DNA of 48,288 nt from Candidatus Woesearchaeota archaeon (GTDB lineage: Archaea; Nanobdellota; Nanobdellia; Woesearchaeales; UBA11576), in contig JABJCP010000036.1 in NCBI GenBank assembly GCA_018668595.1, positions 1 to 48,288 on the forward strand. Reading direction: 5' to 3'. The translations under genes and the position numbers were made by a program. The first letter of the stretch is position 1, and each line of letters starts with the position of its first letter. Below the pieces are notes generated by a model. The model was not told the DNA's origin, did no database searches, and saw nothing but the letters and a program-made list of their open reading frames with translations. Positions 24,904 to 33,480 of this stretch are shown in pieces.

Positions 24904-25692
24904 TTCAACACTGAATTCTTTGACAAATGGCACAATATTTGCTGCATTCTCGAGAATATAAATCGTTGAATCATCATTCAATATTTCTTTTAATTGTTTT
25001 TGATTTTCAAATATTTTATGTGCATCTCTAATATTTTTCGAATTTAGATTGTTAAGAAGAGCCGCACTCATCTTATGTCCAAATCTCATTAATGATTCGT
25101 ATTGTTGCACATATTTTATTGTTGCAAAATTTGGATTAAGCACTCCTGTTTCAATTGGCAATTTAGTGAGTTTAGCTTCTGATTCAATCCAATTTAAATC
25201 ATTACCCCCATAACCTCTCATATTAATTAAGTTGACAATTTTATTATTTTTTTGAAATAACATAGCATCAACTAAATCTAATCTTCCTTCTTTATTAAAT
25301 CTCCAACTCAATTTCATTGTACGTTGATAAATTCTTGATAAAAACATATGATCATAAACTCTAGTTATTCTTACTCTTGAACTCCCAGACATACCTACAT
25401 AATCGTGTTTGCCATCTTCAAAATTCAATGATTTAACATCTTTTAAATCTAAATTATTAGAACTTCCTGATTGATGTTTTACTTTTTGAAAATTTCGTTT
25501 AATTTTAGTTTCTATTTTTTCGATTCTAGCATAATATTTACTTATAGGATTTACTTTAAAAAATTCCAACATACTAATTAAAGGTTTAATTTTGGGAACT
25601 ACTTCACCAAATTCACCATTCTTAACTAAAGTTTCTAATTCAGTTAATATTCCATTTATTTTCCTCCTACTTTGCATAGGTATTTTTGCCAT
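24877..25692 (-). CDS. Hypothetical soluble protein
   Basis: 271 aa, unrecognised. Basic, mostly helical N-terminus (IPMQSRRKINGILTELETLV), a beta-rich middle with GMSGSSRVRITRVYDHMF, and a helical C-terminus. No membrane helix, Cys cluster or catalytic motif seen. The TATA-like box at 25715-25725 (minus strand) stands 27 bp before the ATG, so it is leaderless. The last codons run into a 13-bp tandem repeat, which could lengthen or shorten the tail by slippage. Function unknown. Confidence 0.72.
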   Translation of the reverse strand: MAKIPMQSRRKINGILTELETLVKNGEFGEVVPKIKPLISMLEFFKVNPISKYYARIEKIETKIKRNFQKVKHQSGSSNNLDLKDVKSLNFEDGKHDYVGMSGSSRVRITRVYDHMFLSRIYQRTMKLSWRFNKEGRLDLVDAMLFQKNNKIVNLINMRGYGGNDLNWIESEAKLTKLPIETGVLNPNFATIKYVQQYESLMRFGHKMSAALLNNLNSKNIRDAHKIFENQKQLKEILNDDSTIYILENAANIVPFVKEFSVEKMLVEYVG

Positions 25693-25714
25693 AATAAAAA
25701 GAATCTACATTAAA

Positions 25715-25725
25715 ATTATAAAACT
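25715..25725 (-). promoter_or_regulatory. TATA box of the 271-aa gene
   Basis: Minus-strand AGTTTTATAAT, about 27 bp before the ATG at 25692. Confidence 0.45.
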
Positions 25726-25781
25726 TATGTTATTAATTCGGTTTAACGCAGAAAGTTTTTTATATGATTATTTATTGTACC

Positions 25782-26258
25782 ATGGATATGACTAATTACG
25801 CAGCTAAAGCAGCCAACAGAGTCGCGCTTAATCGTAGTTTACTTTCGGTTGCTTTTGGAATTTTATTTTTAATGATTACTCTAAAAGAAGAATTATTACT
25901 TCAAAAAATTTTATCATTTCAACTTGTTCTTAGTATTCCTTTATTTATTACTTCAATTATGGCTTATTCTAAAATCGGCTACCGTCCAAGAGTAAGAAGA
26001 TGGAATAATATTGGCTGGATTACATTTCTATTAGGTTATACTTTTTTAATTAATATTATTGGAATTATAGTGGGTAAATTATCTGGCAAAGGAATTGCAT
26101 TGCTTTTATTCGGAGTAAGTTGGATTCTTGCAACTATTTATTCTGCTGTTGATATTAGTTATGATAAAAAAACAATTAATGAACGTCTTGTAAAAGAAGG
26201 ATTATTTATTTTGATTCAGGTTCTCGGCGGAGTTTTGGTAGTTTTAGGATTTTATTAG
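25782..26258 (+). CDS. Multi-pass membrane protein
   Basis: 158 aa from the ATG at 25782. An in-frame ATG at 25764 lies inside the TATA-like TTTTTATAT (25757-25765), so it cannot start a leaderless message. About five hydrophobic segments: SVAFGILFLMITL, FQLVLSIPLFITSIMAY, WITFLLGYTFLINIIGIIVG, ALLLFGVSWILATIYSA and LFILIQVLGGVLVVLGF. Basic loops (YRPRVRRW) suggest the first loop after helix 2 is cytoplasmic. No recognised family; function unknown. Confidence 0.78.
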   Translation: MDMTNYAAKAANRVALNRSLLSVAFGILFLMITLKEELLLQKILSFQLVLSIPLFITSIMAYSKIGYRPRVRRWNNIGWITFLLGYTFLINIIGIIVGKLSGKGIALLLFGVSWILATIYSAVDISYDKKTINERLVKEGLFILIQVLGGVLVVLGFY

Positions 26259-26361
26259 ATATTTTTTCTTAACCACTCTAAAATGCTCGCAATTATTTAT
26301 ATATTACATTTTTAATTTATTAATAAATCAAACAAAAAAGATAAAGGGTTTTGAGAAAATC

Positions 26362-26390
26362 ATTAAATGGGTGACATATTAAATGGGTGA
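26362..26390 (+). repeat. 13-bp duplication creating a start-overlapping micro-ORF
   Basis: ATTAAATGGGTGA occurs at 26362-26374 and again at 26378-26390. The first copy supplies an ATG (26367) for the 7-codon frame MGDILNG whose TGA (26388-26390) overlaps the first codons of the permease gene. Its GGGTGA also provides the ribosome site for the real start at 26383. Confidence 0.5.
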
Positions 26391-28326
26391 ATTAAAGAAA
26401 GTACTAAGTTTTCCAGTTATTTTACTAATAACAATCAACTCAATCATGGGTACAGGTATTTTTTTCTTGCCCGCACTTGGAGCTCAAAAAGCAGGTCCTG
26501 CATCTATTCTTTCTTGGCTTTTTTTATCATTTATTGCTATTTATTTTTCCATGGTTTTTGCAGAACTTTGTTCTATGTTTCCAAAAGCAGGAGGAGTTTA
26601 TGAGTTTTGCAAACAAGCATTTGGACGATTCCCTTCTTTTTTAGTTGGTTGGATTACAATTGTTGCTGGAAATGTTACTATTGCAATGCTTATTGTTGGT
26701 GCTATTCAATATATTTTACCCGGAGAATTTTATGCACTAAAACTATCAATATGTTTAATGTTTGTATTTTTATTTAATTATATAGCTTACAAAGGTATGA
26801 AAACTAGTGCTTTTATGTTAGTTACTTTTGCAATTATTACTGTTGGAACTTTAACTGCTTTGATTCTTCCTAATCTCGTAGCAACTCGTTCAGAAAACTT
26901 TATTCCATTTTTTGTTTTTCCAACGTCTATGATTGTTCTAACTATTTTCTTTATTGCTGAAACTTTTTTTGGTTGGGAAACTGCAACATTCTTAGCAGAA
27001 GAAACTAAAAATCCTGAAACAGTTATGCCAAAAGCACTTATTGGTGGAACTGTTATTATTGCAATAATTTGTTTGCTGTTTGTTGTCTCCTCGATTGGAG
27101 CGATTAATTGGACTGTATTTGGTTCTTCTCTAACTCCTTTATCAGATTTAGGCGCTCTTCATTTTGGAAGCATAGGAAAAGATGTTTTTACTATTCTTGT
27201 TTATCTATCTATTATTGGTTCTGTTGCTGGATGGATTGTTTCAGCACCAAGACTTATTATGGCACTTACTCGAGATAAGCTTTTCCCTCCTCAATTTAAA
27301 GCAATTCATCCTGTGTATCACACACCTCACAAAGCAATTATATTTCAAACAATTCTCACATCTATTTTAGTATGTGTAGGATTTAGTTCATATCAATTAT
27401 TATTAGTTTTACTTTTACCTTTAGCACTAATATTATATTCTGCTGTTGCACTTAGTCTTATTATTTTAAGATATAAGCAACCAAAAACTCCTCGACCATT
27501 TAAAATGCCGTTTGGAAAAATTGGTTCTGTTTTATTGATAATTTTCAATTTTTCTCTAATTGGAATGTGGCTTTACATAGAACACGACGCATTTCACATA
27601 CTAAAACTAGGATTGGCATTTATTGCTTTAGGAATCCCTATTTATTTCCTTATTGAAATGTATTATGATCCTCATGCAGTTATGATTGTTAATGATATCT
27701 TAGCACAGTTTGCTCTTTGGACAGAAAATTTATCGTTTCCAAAAAAGAGAAGAGATGAAATTCTTACAGTAATGGGAAATGTTAAAGGTAAAACTATTTT
27801 TGAATATGGTTGTAGTGTTGGTACAATTACACTTCCTCTTGCACAGGCAGTTGGTAAAAAAGGAAAAGTTATCGCTATTGACATTTCTAAAAAGAATCTT
27901 AAGATTGCTAACCGTAGACTTAGTAAAGCAGGACACACGCATGTAAAAACAATTCATCATCCTGAATATAACACTATTCATCCAAAAGTTCCTAAGGTTG
28001 ATAAAATTATTAGCGTTGGTACATTAGGTTATACTAGTAATGCAGATAGAATTCTTAAGCAAATGAATAACCTATTAAAAATTAAAGGAGAGATTATATT
28101 TGTTGATTTTGATAAATTCTTTGACATCATTCCTAATATTGATTGGCTAAATACTGATGAAGTAATTTTAAAAAAATTCAAGAATGCAGGATTTGAAATT
28201 AATGTTATTCGTAAACAAGGTTTTGCTTGGCAATATGTTTACATGTTTGGTAAGAAAATAAAACATGTTAAACAAATTCAATCTCAAAAGAAAAACAACA
28301 AGGGTTCTCGTACAAAAAAGAATTAG
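26383..28326 (+). CDS. APC amino-acid permease fused to a SAM methyltransferase
   Basis: 647 aa in one uninterrupted frame. Residues 1-430 are an APC-family permease: helix 1 carries TINSIMGTGIFFLP, helix 6 FFIAETFFGWETATFLAEETKNP, and about twelve membrane segments are visible. After a helical linker, residues about 450-625 form a class I methyltransferase: motif I FEYGCSVGTITLPLAQAVG (about 472-490), the acidic end of strand 2 in VIAIDIS, then KIISVGTLGYTSNADRILKQ and a C-terminal strand pair. The permease should import an amino acid or amine; the fused enzyme may modify it or a related compound on the cytoplasmic side. This pairing is unfamiliar to me. A GGGTGA ribosome site precedes the start. 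Confidence 0.88.
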   Translation: MGELKKVLSFPVILLITINSIMGTGIFFLPALGAQKAGPASILSWLFLSFIAIYFSMVFAELCSMFPKAGGVYEFCKQAFGRFPSFLVGWITIVAGNVTIAMLIVGAIQYILPGEFYALKLSICLMFVFLFNYIAYKGMKTSAFMLVTFAIITVGTLTALILPNLVATRSENFIPFFVFPTSMIVLTIFFIAETFFGWETATFLAEETKNPETVMPKALIGGTVIIAIICLLFVVSSIGAINWTVFGSSLTPLSDLGALHFGSIGKDVFTILVYLSIIGSVAGWIVSAPRLIMALTRDKLFPPQFKAIHPVYHTPHKAIIFQTILTSILVCVGFSSYQLLLVLLLPLALILYSAVALSLIILRYKQPKTPRPFKMPFGKIGSVLLIIFNFSLIGMWLYIEHDAFHILKLGLAFIALGIPIYFLIEMYYDPHAVMIVNDILAQFALWTENLSFPKKRRDEILTVMGNVKGKTIFEYGCSVGTITLPLAQAVGKKGKVIAIDISKKNLKIANRRLSKAGHTHVKTIHHPEYNTIHPKVPKVDKIISVGTLGYTSNADRILKQMNNLLKIKGEIIFVDFDKFFDIIPNIDWLNTDEVILKKFKNAGFEINVIRKQGFAWQYVYMFGKKIKHVKQIQSQKKNNKGSRTKKN

Positions 28327-28371
28327 TGCTAATTGATAATTACTAATTTTCTAACAAACATATTACTAATT

Positions 28372-28815
28372 TTACAAACCTAGTTTTCTATCTTGTTCTC
28401 TGATTTCTATAACTTCTGCTAAATATTCAAAGAGTTGCGGTTGTAATTTCAAAATGTCTTTTCCAGTGATAAATCCAACCATTGTCTCGCCATCCATCAC
28501 TGGAAGATGTCTTATGTTATTGTCTCTCATCAAAATTATTGCTTCATAAATATCTTGTTCTGGACTTATTGCAGTTACTTTACCAGTAGTTATGTCACCA
28601 ACAATAGTTTTTTCTAAATCAAGTTTATGCGATACTACTTTTCGCACAATGTCTTGTTCAGTTACAATACCAACTAATTCTCTTCCTTTCTTTACAAGAA
28701 CACTTCCAACATGATGTTTTTCCATCATCTCTGCACATTCACGAACACTCGTCCGAATATCTAGTTGTATTGGTTTGCAAGTCATTGCATCGCATACTTT
28801 TATGCCTGTTTTCAT
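28372..28815 (-). CDS. Two-CBS-domain protein
   Basis: 147 aa, essentially one Bateman module. The first CBS has CDAMTCKPIQLDIRTSVRECAEMM and VGIVTEQDIVRKVV; the second has ITTGKVTAISPEQDIYEAI and VGFITGKDILK. CBS pairs bind adenosine nucleotides or SAM and act as energy or ligand sensors; no enzyme domain is attached. It lies convergent with the permease-methyltransferase gene, so a sensor role for that protein is possible but unproven. Confidence 0.92.
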   Translation of the reverse strand: MKTGIKVCDAMTCKPIQLDIRTSVRECAEMMEKHHVGSVLVKKGRELVGIVTEQDIVRKVVSHKLDLEKTIVGDITTGKVTAISPEQDIYEAIILMRDNNIRHLPVMDGETMVGFITGKDILKLQPQLFEYLAEVIEIREQDRKLGL

Positions 28816-28875
28816 AATGACCAGAAATTATTTTATAATTAATAAATATTGTTTAGAACTTATCAGTGAAAAGAA

Positions 28876-28940
28876 AAACAAACAAACAAACAAACAAACA
28901 AACAAACAAACAAACAAACAAACAAACAAACAAACAAACA
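28876..28940. repeat. (AAAC)16 microsatellite
   Basis: Sixteen perfect AAAC units between the CBS gene and the 89-aa gene. On the minus strand it reads GTTT repeats; a frame through it would give a meaningless LFVC repeat and is not a gene. It lies upstream of the minus-strand CBS gene (28815), about 60-125 bp from its ATG, so length changes could affect that promoter. Confidence 0.9.
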
Positions 28941-28978
28941 AGTAATAAATAAAAAACAGATAATTATTTAACAAACAA

Positions 28979-29248
28979 TCATTTTTTAGTAAATCTAACC
29001 AGCGAATCAATCGACACAGAAATTCCCAATAATCCTTCTTGTGCAGGATCAATTTCAATTTTGTCCTCAACAATTCTTGCAGATTGACCTACATATTCAA
29101 TGTCAGACAGTTCGCATATTTTTTTGATCGGTATAGATACGCCAAAATCCAAAGTTATCTCTGGATCAATATCGACACAATCTCCATTTATTTTTACATG
29201 ATTTGAATATTTCTCAAACTTAGTTTTAATATTTTTTGCATAATTCAT
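28979..29248 (-). CDS. Hypothetical small beta-rich protein
   Basis: 89 aa, unrecognised. Repeated strand-like segments (HVKINGDCVDIDPEI, YVGQSARIVEDKIEIDP, GLLGISVSIDSLVRF) suggest a small beta-barrel or a two-fold repeat of an 'I-x-IDP' motif (VDIDPEI and IEIDPAQ). Its ATG overlaps the stop of the 145-aa gene by 4 nt, so the pair is translationally coupled. Function unknown. Confidence 0.7.
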   Translation of the reverse strand: MNYAKNIKTKFEKYSNHVKINGDCVDIDPEITLDFGVSIPIKKICELSDIEYVGQSARIVEDKIEIDPAQEGLLGISVSIDSLVRFTKK

Positions 29249-29682
29249 TCTTCTTTACCCTCCCCGTCATACACAATAAAAAATACCATAGAATTTAATG
29301 GAACATAAATATCTTTTTTTGAATTGTTTTGTTCGTATTTTCGTTCAGTTATCTCTTTAACTCCTTGAGCACCAAGTGTTTTTCGTATTGCACGCCACGC
29401 AGGTTTGTACTGATATCCTTTTGGTCCTGCAACACAAACTTGTAATCCAATATTCGCAGCAGTAATACCAATATCAGGAAAATCTTCTAATTTTATTTGA
29501 TTTGCATCTGCATCTACCACATCAATTTTTGTTAAATATCCGTTCCCATCAGCAGTTTTTGCAACAACTACAAAATCCTCAGTTATCTCTTTTGAGCATA
29601 AAATATCATCATCAGATGATTCACCCACCACATACCCTTTAATTACAGGTTTAAGTTCTTTTAGATTAAAATTCAATAACAT
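29245..29682 (-). CDS. Hypothetical beta-rich protein
   Basis: 145 aa, unrecognised. Beta-rich composition, with VIKGYVVGESSDDDIL, FVVVAKTADGNGYLTKIDV and SMVFFIVYDGEGKEE. No metal or catalytic signature. First gene of a two-gene operon with the 89-aa gene (4-nt overlap). A TATA-like TTTTAAATAG lies about 27 bp before the ATG, so the message is leaderless. It is divergent from the first gene of the paralogue array with a 104-bp gap. Function unknown. Confidence 0.72.
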   Translation of the reverse strand: MLLNFNLKELKPVIKGYVVGESSDDDILCSKEITEDFVVVAKTADGNGYLTKIDVVDADANQIKLEDFPDIGITAANIGLQVCVAGPKGYQYKPAWRAIRKTLGAQGVKEITERKYEQNNSKKDIYVPLNSMVFFIVYDGEGKEE

Positions 29683-29756
29683 AATTAAAGGAAAATAACC
29701 CTCCTATTTAAAAGTTTGGTGTGGTTTACTACTAAAAAGGAAATAAAAAAGTAATA

Positions 29757-29766
29757 TTTATAAATA
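29757..29766 (+). promoter_or_regulatory. TATA box of the paralogue array
   Basis: TTTATAAATA centred 26 bp before the ATG at 29787. It probably drives at least the first four array genes, which follow without other obvious TATA boxes. Confidence 0.55.
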
Positions 29767-29786
29767 ATACACTCATTCCTAACACC

Positions 29787-30446
29787 ATGACTTGGGGAGA
29801 AGGGCTAAAAAAGCTATTTGGAAAGGGTAAACGCAGTTCTAAACCTGATTCTACTAGTTCTAAAACAGAATTAAGTAAAAAAAGCGAATTAGAAAACTTA
29901 GTTGGAAAACGAGCAAAAGGTTATTCTCCAGAAGGAATTATTGATAGGTTTAATACAATAGCAAATCATTACAAAACAAAAAGAGTCGAAGCAAAAGCAA
30001 CACAAATTAAACAACATAAAAAAACTCGAAGAACTTATAATATCACTTTTGATATTTCTGGAATTCTTGAATGTGAAACAAAATACAGATTAGAAATTAA
30101 TAGAAACTATGATGAGCAACTTAGCTACGAGTCTCCTACATTTAATATGCGTGTTGTGCTTAGAACCAATAGCGATGCAGTAATTGAATTCCTCTTAATT
30201 AAAAATAAGCCTAACGATTATGTAAACGTAGATGAAGTCCAATTTGACCTACGCCATCGAGATGCAGAAGCAAAAAAACTGAAAAAATATGTGCATGAAA
30301 AATACAAAAAAATTCTTACCACCATCAAAACCACTGCTCCTGATTTATTTGAAACAGCTACCGCGCCATTTATAGGTTATAGACCTCAAAATTTAGATAA
30401 AAAATTAGCAGCAATTGAAAAATTAGATTTAAAAAATGTTGTATAA
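29787..30446 (+). CDS. Array paralogue 1 of 5, unrecognised family
   Basis: 219 aa. The family has three parts: a short basic amphipathic start (MTWGEGLKKLFGKGKRSSK here), a variable polar linker, and a conserved domain beginning YSPEGIIDRFNTIANHYKTK (about 47-66). The domain continues with strands (YNITFDISGILECETKYRLE) and ends in a helix with TAPDLFETATAP. The same blocks recur in the four following genes. The basic start could bind membrane lipid heads. No known domain was recognised. Function unknown; co-directional with the GHKL ATPase genes further down. Confidence 0.78.
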   Translation: MTWGEGLKKLFGKGKRSSKPDSTSSKTELSKKSELENLVGKRAKGYSPEGIIDRFNTIANHYKTKRVEAKATQIKQHKKTRRTYNITFDISGILECETKYRLEINRNYDEQLSYESPTFNMRVVLRTNSDAVIEFLLIKNKPNDYVNVDEVQFDLRHRDAEAKKLKKYVHEKYKKILTTIKTTAPDLFETATAPFIGYRPQNLDKKLAAIEKLDLKNVV

Positions 30447-30478
30447 AAAAATTAAAAATTATTTGAGACAAATAAAAA

Positions 30479-31144
30479 ATGACATTCAAAAATACACTAA
30501 GGAAAATATTCAAAATGGGCGAACCAAATTCAGATGAAACTTCAAACTTAGAATTAGTCGTATCTGAACGAATTGAAACTGCAACGGAACCAAAAGAACC
30601 ATTAAAAATTCCTCCACGAAAAGCTGAATACGATCCTAGTGAAATAATTAAAAGATTTAATCTCATTGCTAATGAATATAGCAATAAACATGTTAATGCT
30701 ACTGCAACAGAAGATAAATCAAAACAAAAAAGTAGAACAGAATACAAAATTAAATTTAAAATCCAAGGAACTCTTAAAGATGAAACTAAATATGAATTGT
30801 TAATAAATAGATCTTATAGTAAAATAATAGAAGTGGATGAAATCGAAACAACAGTTAAGTTTAACACACCCAGCGGAGCACAAATAAAATATAACATAGA
30901 ACGGTATTCAAAAAAACTAACAATCAATAATGTCGAATTTGATGAAAAAGAAAAAGATAATGAAGCTAAACTTGCAAGAAAATATGTTGAAGAAAAAACA
31001 AAAGAAGTTGAGACTTTAATAAAAAATCTTGCACCCAATCTTTATGAAACTGCAATAGAACCAAAAATAATCCCTAGACGACAAAACTTACAAAAGTTAT
31101 TATTCGGTAAACCAAAACAAACTGATAATTCTATGAGGCTATAA
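30479..31144 (+). CDS. Array paralogue 2 of 5
   Basis: 221 aa. Start MTFKNTLRKIFKMGE, acidic linker, then the family block YDPSEIIKRFNLIANEYSNK, strands IKFKIQGTLKDETKYELLIN and the terminal helix NLAPNLYETAIEPKI. Closest by eye to paralogues 1 and 4. 32 nt after paralogue 1, with no Shine-Dalgarno site, and only 4 nt before paralogue 3. Function unknown. Confidence 0.78.
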   Translation: MTFKNTLRKIFKMGEPNSDETSNLELVVSERIETATEPKEPLKIPPRKAEYDPSEIIKRFNLIANEYSNKHVNATATEDKSKQKSRTEYKIKFKIQGTLKDETKYELLINRSYSKIIEVDEIETTVKFNTPSGAQIKYNIERYSKKLTINNVEFDEKEKDNEAKLARKYVEEKTKEVETLIKNLAPNLYETAIEPKIIPRRQNLQKLLFGKPKQTDNSMRL

Positions 31145-31148
31145 AAAA

Positions 31149-31823
31149 ATGACATTCAAACAAACAATCAAAAAACTTTTCGGAAAAAAAGCAACAGGTT
31201 TGGAAACATTAGCAACAGAAGTATCTGAACAAATGCAAACAATAGAAACGAAAACAGAAACAGAAACAGAAACACTTGAAGAAAAAACAAAAAACAAAAA
31301 AGAAGTTAAAATTCCTAAATCTCAACGAGTTTATACTCCTGAAGAATTCGTAACTCGATTTAATGCATTCGCAGAAAAGTATAAAACTAAACAATTTACT
31401 GCAAGTATTGAAATTAATGATGGAATTGTAAAAAAAGATCCTAGAAATTGTTATGAATTTAAAATACAAATCCAAGGAATTATGAACCATAATGAACAAT
31501 ATAAACTAACCATAAACAGAGATTTTAGCAGCACATGGGGACATCATAAACATTACATTTTCGAATTTGTAAATGAAAAAGGTTCAAACATAAAATTTGA
31601 ATCATATCATAACTACGAATTAAAAAAGAAAATTCATGTCAATAACATGTTATTTAGCACAGAAAAAAACAGCACTAAAGAAGCCAGACAAGTTAGAAAA
31701 CATACAAGAAAAATATATGATTCTATGAATAAAACAATCAATAAAGAAGCACCTGGATTTTTTAATTTTGTTCGTTATAGTAACATTGGTCCTAGAAAAC
31801 AAGTTGTTGATGAATTAATTTAA
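31149..31823 (+). CDS. Array paralogue 3 of 5
   Basis: 224 aa. Start MTFKQTIKKLFGKKATG, almost the same as paralogue 2, then a linker with Glu-Thr/Lys-Thr repeats (ETKTETETETLEEKTK) from GAAACA units, then YTPEEFVTRFNAFAEKYKTK, FKIQIQGIMNHNEQYKLTIN and KEAPGFFNFVRYSNIGPR. The repeat-coded linker may vary in length between strains. Function unknown. Confidence 0.78.
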   Translation: MTFKQTIKKLFGKKATGLETLATEVSEQMQTIETKTETETETLEEKTKNKKEVKIPKSQRVYTPEEFVTRFNAFAEKYKTKQFTASIEINDGIVKKDPRNCYEFKIQIQGIMNHNEQYKLTINRDFSSTWGHHKHYIFEFVNEKGSNIKFESYHNYELKKKIHVNNMLFSTEKNSTKEARQVRKHTRKIYDSMNKTINKEAPGFFNFVRYSNIGPRKQVVDELI

Positions 31824-31887
31824 GTTAACAAAAAAATAAAACAATAAAAACCCCTGCAACAACAATAACCAAAAACAATAAACTAAA

Positions 31888-32529
31888 ATGTTAGCTCGAT
31901 TGAAACTTAGAAAAATATTGAATAAATCCTTAGCAAATCAAGAAAATAGTAAACCAAAACATTCTAAAAACCTTGAAGAAATTTGCAAAAGAGAAGATAG
32001 TTACACTCCTGAAGATATAATTAAAAGATTTAACAAAATTGCAGCCCATTACAAATCAAAAAGTGTCAAAGCCAAATCTAAACAAATTAAAAAATATACA
32101 TATAACGAAGCCCCTAAACAAAATTATGAAATTGAATTTGTAATTAAAGGAAAACTTAAAGATAAAACAAAATACCAAATAGATATTGAAAGAAAATATG
32201 ATAAAAGATTTGAAATTCTTTATCCCCGTACAAAAATCAATATTAACATAATAACTAATAATAAAACAAAAATCTCATTTTACGCCGATGAAGAAAAACC
32301 AATATCAGATATAATAATCGATGATTCTGAATTTGAAATAAAACGAGTAGAAACAGATAAAGAGATAAAAAAAATCTATAATTTTGCAAGCAAAAAGTAT
32401 TCTGAAATTATATCCCTAATAAACGATACTGCTCCGGACTTATTCGAAACCGCAATTAAACCAAAAATATCTAGATTTTCCTATAACAAAATAAAATTAG
32501 AAGCAATAAAAAAATTAGAAATTAAATAA
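31888..32529 (+). CDS. Array paralogue 4 of 5
   Basis: 213 aa. Start MLARLKLRKILNKSLAN, then YTPEDIIKRFNKIAAHYKSK, IEFVIKGKLKDKTKYQIDIE and DTAPDLFETAIKPKI. The block pattern matches paralogue 1 best. 64 nt of A-rich sequence separates it from paralogue 3. Function unknown. Confidence 0.78.
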   Translation: MLARLKLRKILNKSLANQENSKPKHSKNLEEICKREDSYTPEDIIKRFNKIAAHYKSKSVKAKSKQIKKYTYNEAPKQNYEIEFVIKGKLKDKTKYQIDIERKYDKRFEILYPRTKININIITNNKTKISFYADEEKPISDIIIDDSEFEIKRVETDKEIKKIYNFASKKYSEIISLINDTAPDLFETAIKPKISRFSYNKIKLEAIKKLEIK

Positions 32530-32592
32530 CTAAAACTAATTAAAACAAAACAAAACTAAAACAAAAAAATATTCAAACACGAGGTAAACAAA

Positions 32593-32781
32593 ATGCATTC
32601 AGCAGTATATTTTAATGAAAAAGATCAAGCATATGCAGGTTATTCTGGTTGTCCAGATACATTAACAAAAAATATTCCAAAAGGACACAAATTAGATGAA
32701 ATATTTCCAAGTCCTAACATGGCTGAAAAATATATTACAGATAGAGGATTTACAAGAGACCCTGATGTATATAAAAAATAA
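32593..32781 (+). CDS. Small hypothetical protein within the array
   Basis: 62 aa, not a member of the paralogue family. A GAGGT ribosome site 7 nt before the ATG, rare among its neighbours, supports translation. The sequence HSAVYFNEKDQAYAGYSG, then SPNMAEKYITDRGFTRDP, suggests a small alpha/beta protein with one Cys. Lying between paralogues 4 and 5, it could be an accessory factor; function unknown. Confidence 0.65.
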   Translation: MHSAVYFNEKDQAYAGYSGCPDTLTKNIPKGHKLDEIFPSPNMAEKYITDRGFTRDPDVYKK

Positions 32782-32808
32782 ACCAACATCAAACAAATAA
32801 TAAACCAA

Positions 32809-33480
32809 ATGACACTCGTACAAACTCTCAAATCAAAATTAGGTATTGGTCCTGAAGCTATGCTAAAAAAAGCAATGCAAAAATCAGCAAATCTCTATTC
32901 TACTATAAAAAATAAATATACTCCTGATGAATATGTTAAAAAATATGAATCAATCTCAGAAAAATATGTACAACAAGGAATTAAAGGAACAGTTTCAGGA
33001 ATCGAATATGATCGACATAAATTTCAAATAATTTCGACAATAATTCTTGATTTGCCAAACGAATCAAAATATGAATTTAAAGTAGTGCGAATACAAAACA
33101 GCGAAAATCGATGCAAATATATCGATACGAAAAGTCATAAATTAATTAATGCAAAAGGAACAATAATTGATTACTGCGAAAGTTCATTTATAGACCTCTG
33201 GTATCTTAATAATAAAATAATTAATTCTAAGAATGCAAAAAATTTTAAAAAATTAAGAAAGAAAATGTTAACTCTAATTAAAGAATATAATGCAAAATTA
33301 AAAAAAGAAGCACCCGATCTTTACAAACTTGTAAATGATGTTCAAGTTATTGTAGATAAACAAAAATTAATTAATACAGAAAAAATTGTTGATTTAAAAA
33401 CAAAAAATAAAGAATCTGAAAAAAAATCTGAAAGAAAAAAAAAGCTAATTGATTTATCCGATGTGATCTCTAATTTCTAA
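32809..33480 (+). CDS. Array paralogue 5 of 5, most divergent
   Basis: 223 aa. Start MTLVQTLKSKLGIGPEA keeps the family's amphipathic head, and YTPDEYVKKYESISEKYVQQ the domain start, but the strands are diverged (IILDLPNESKYEFKVVRI) and the end reads KKEAPDLYKLVNDVQ before an extra lysine-rich tail (ESEKKSERKKKLIDL). Its stop overlaps that of the convergent 217-aa gene by 4 nt. Function unknown. Confidence 0.74.
   Translation: MTLVQTLKSKLGIGPEAMLKKAMQKSANLYSTIKNKYTPDEYVKKYESISEKYVQQGIKGTVSGIEYDRHKFQIISTIILDLPNESKYEFKVVRIQNSENRCKYIDTKSHKLINAKGTIIDYCESSFIDLWYLNNKIINSKNAKNFKKLRKKMLTLIKEYNAKLKKEAPDLYKLVNDVQVIVDKQKLINTEKIVDLKTKNKESEKKSERKKKLIDLSDVISNF

Noticed and set aside
28876-28940. Possible CRISPR array
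   Set aside because: The unit is 4 bp with no spacers; no Cas gene is in the window.
28828-29073. Minus-strand open frame with repeated LFVC residues
   Set aside because: It is the translation of the GTTT microsatellite and overlaps the better-supported 89-aa gene; no promoter or ribosome site.
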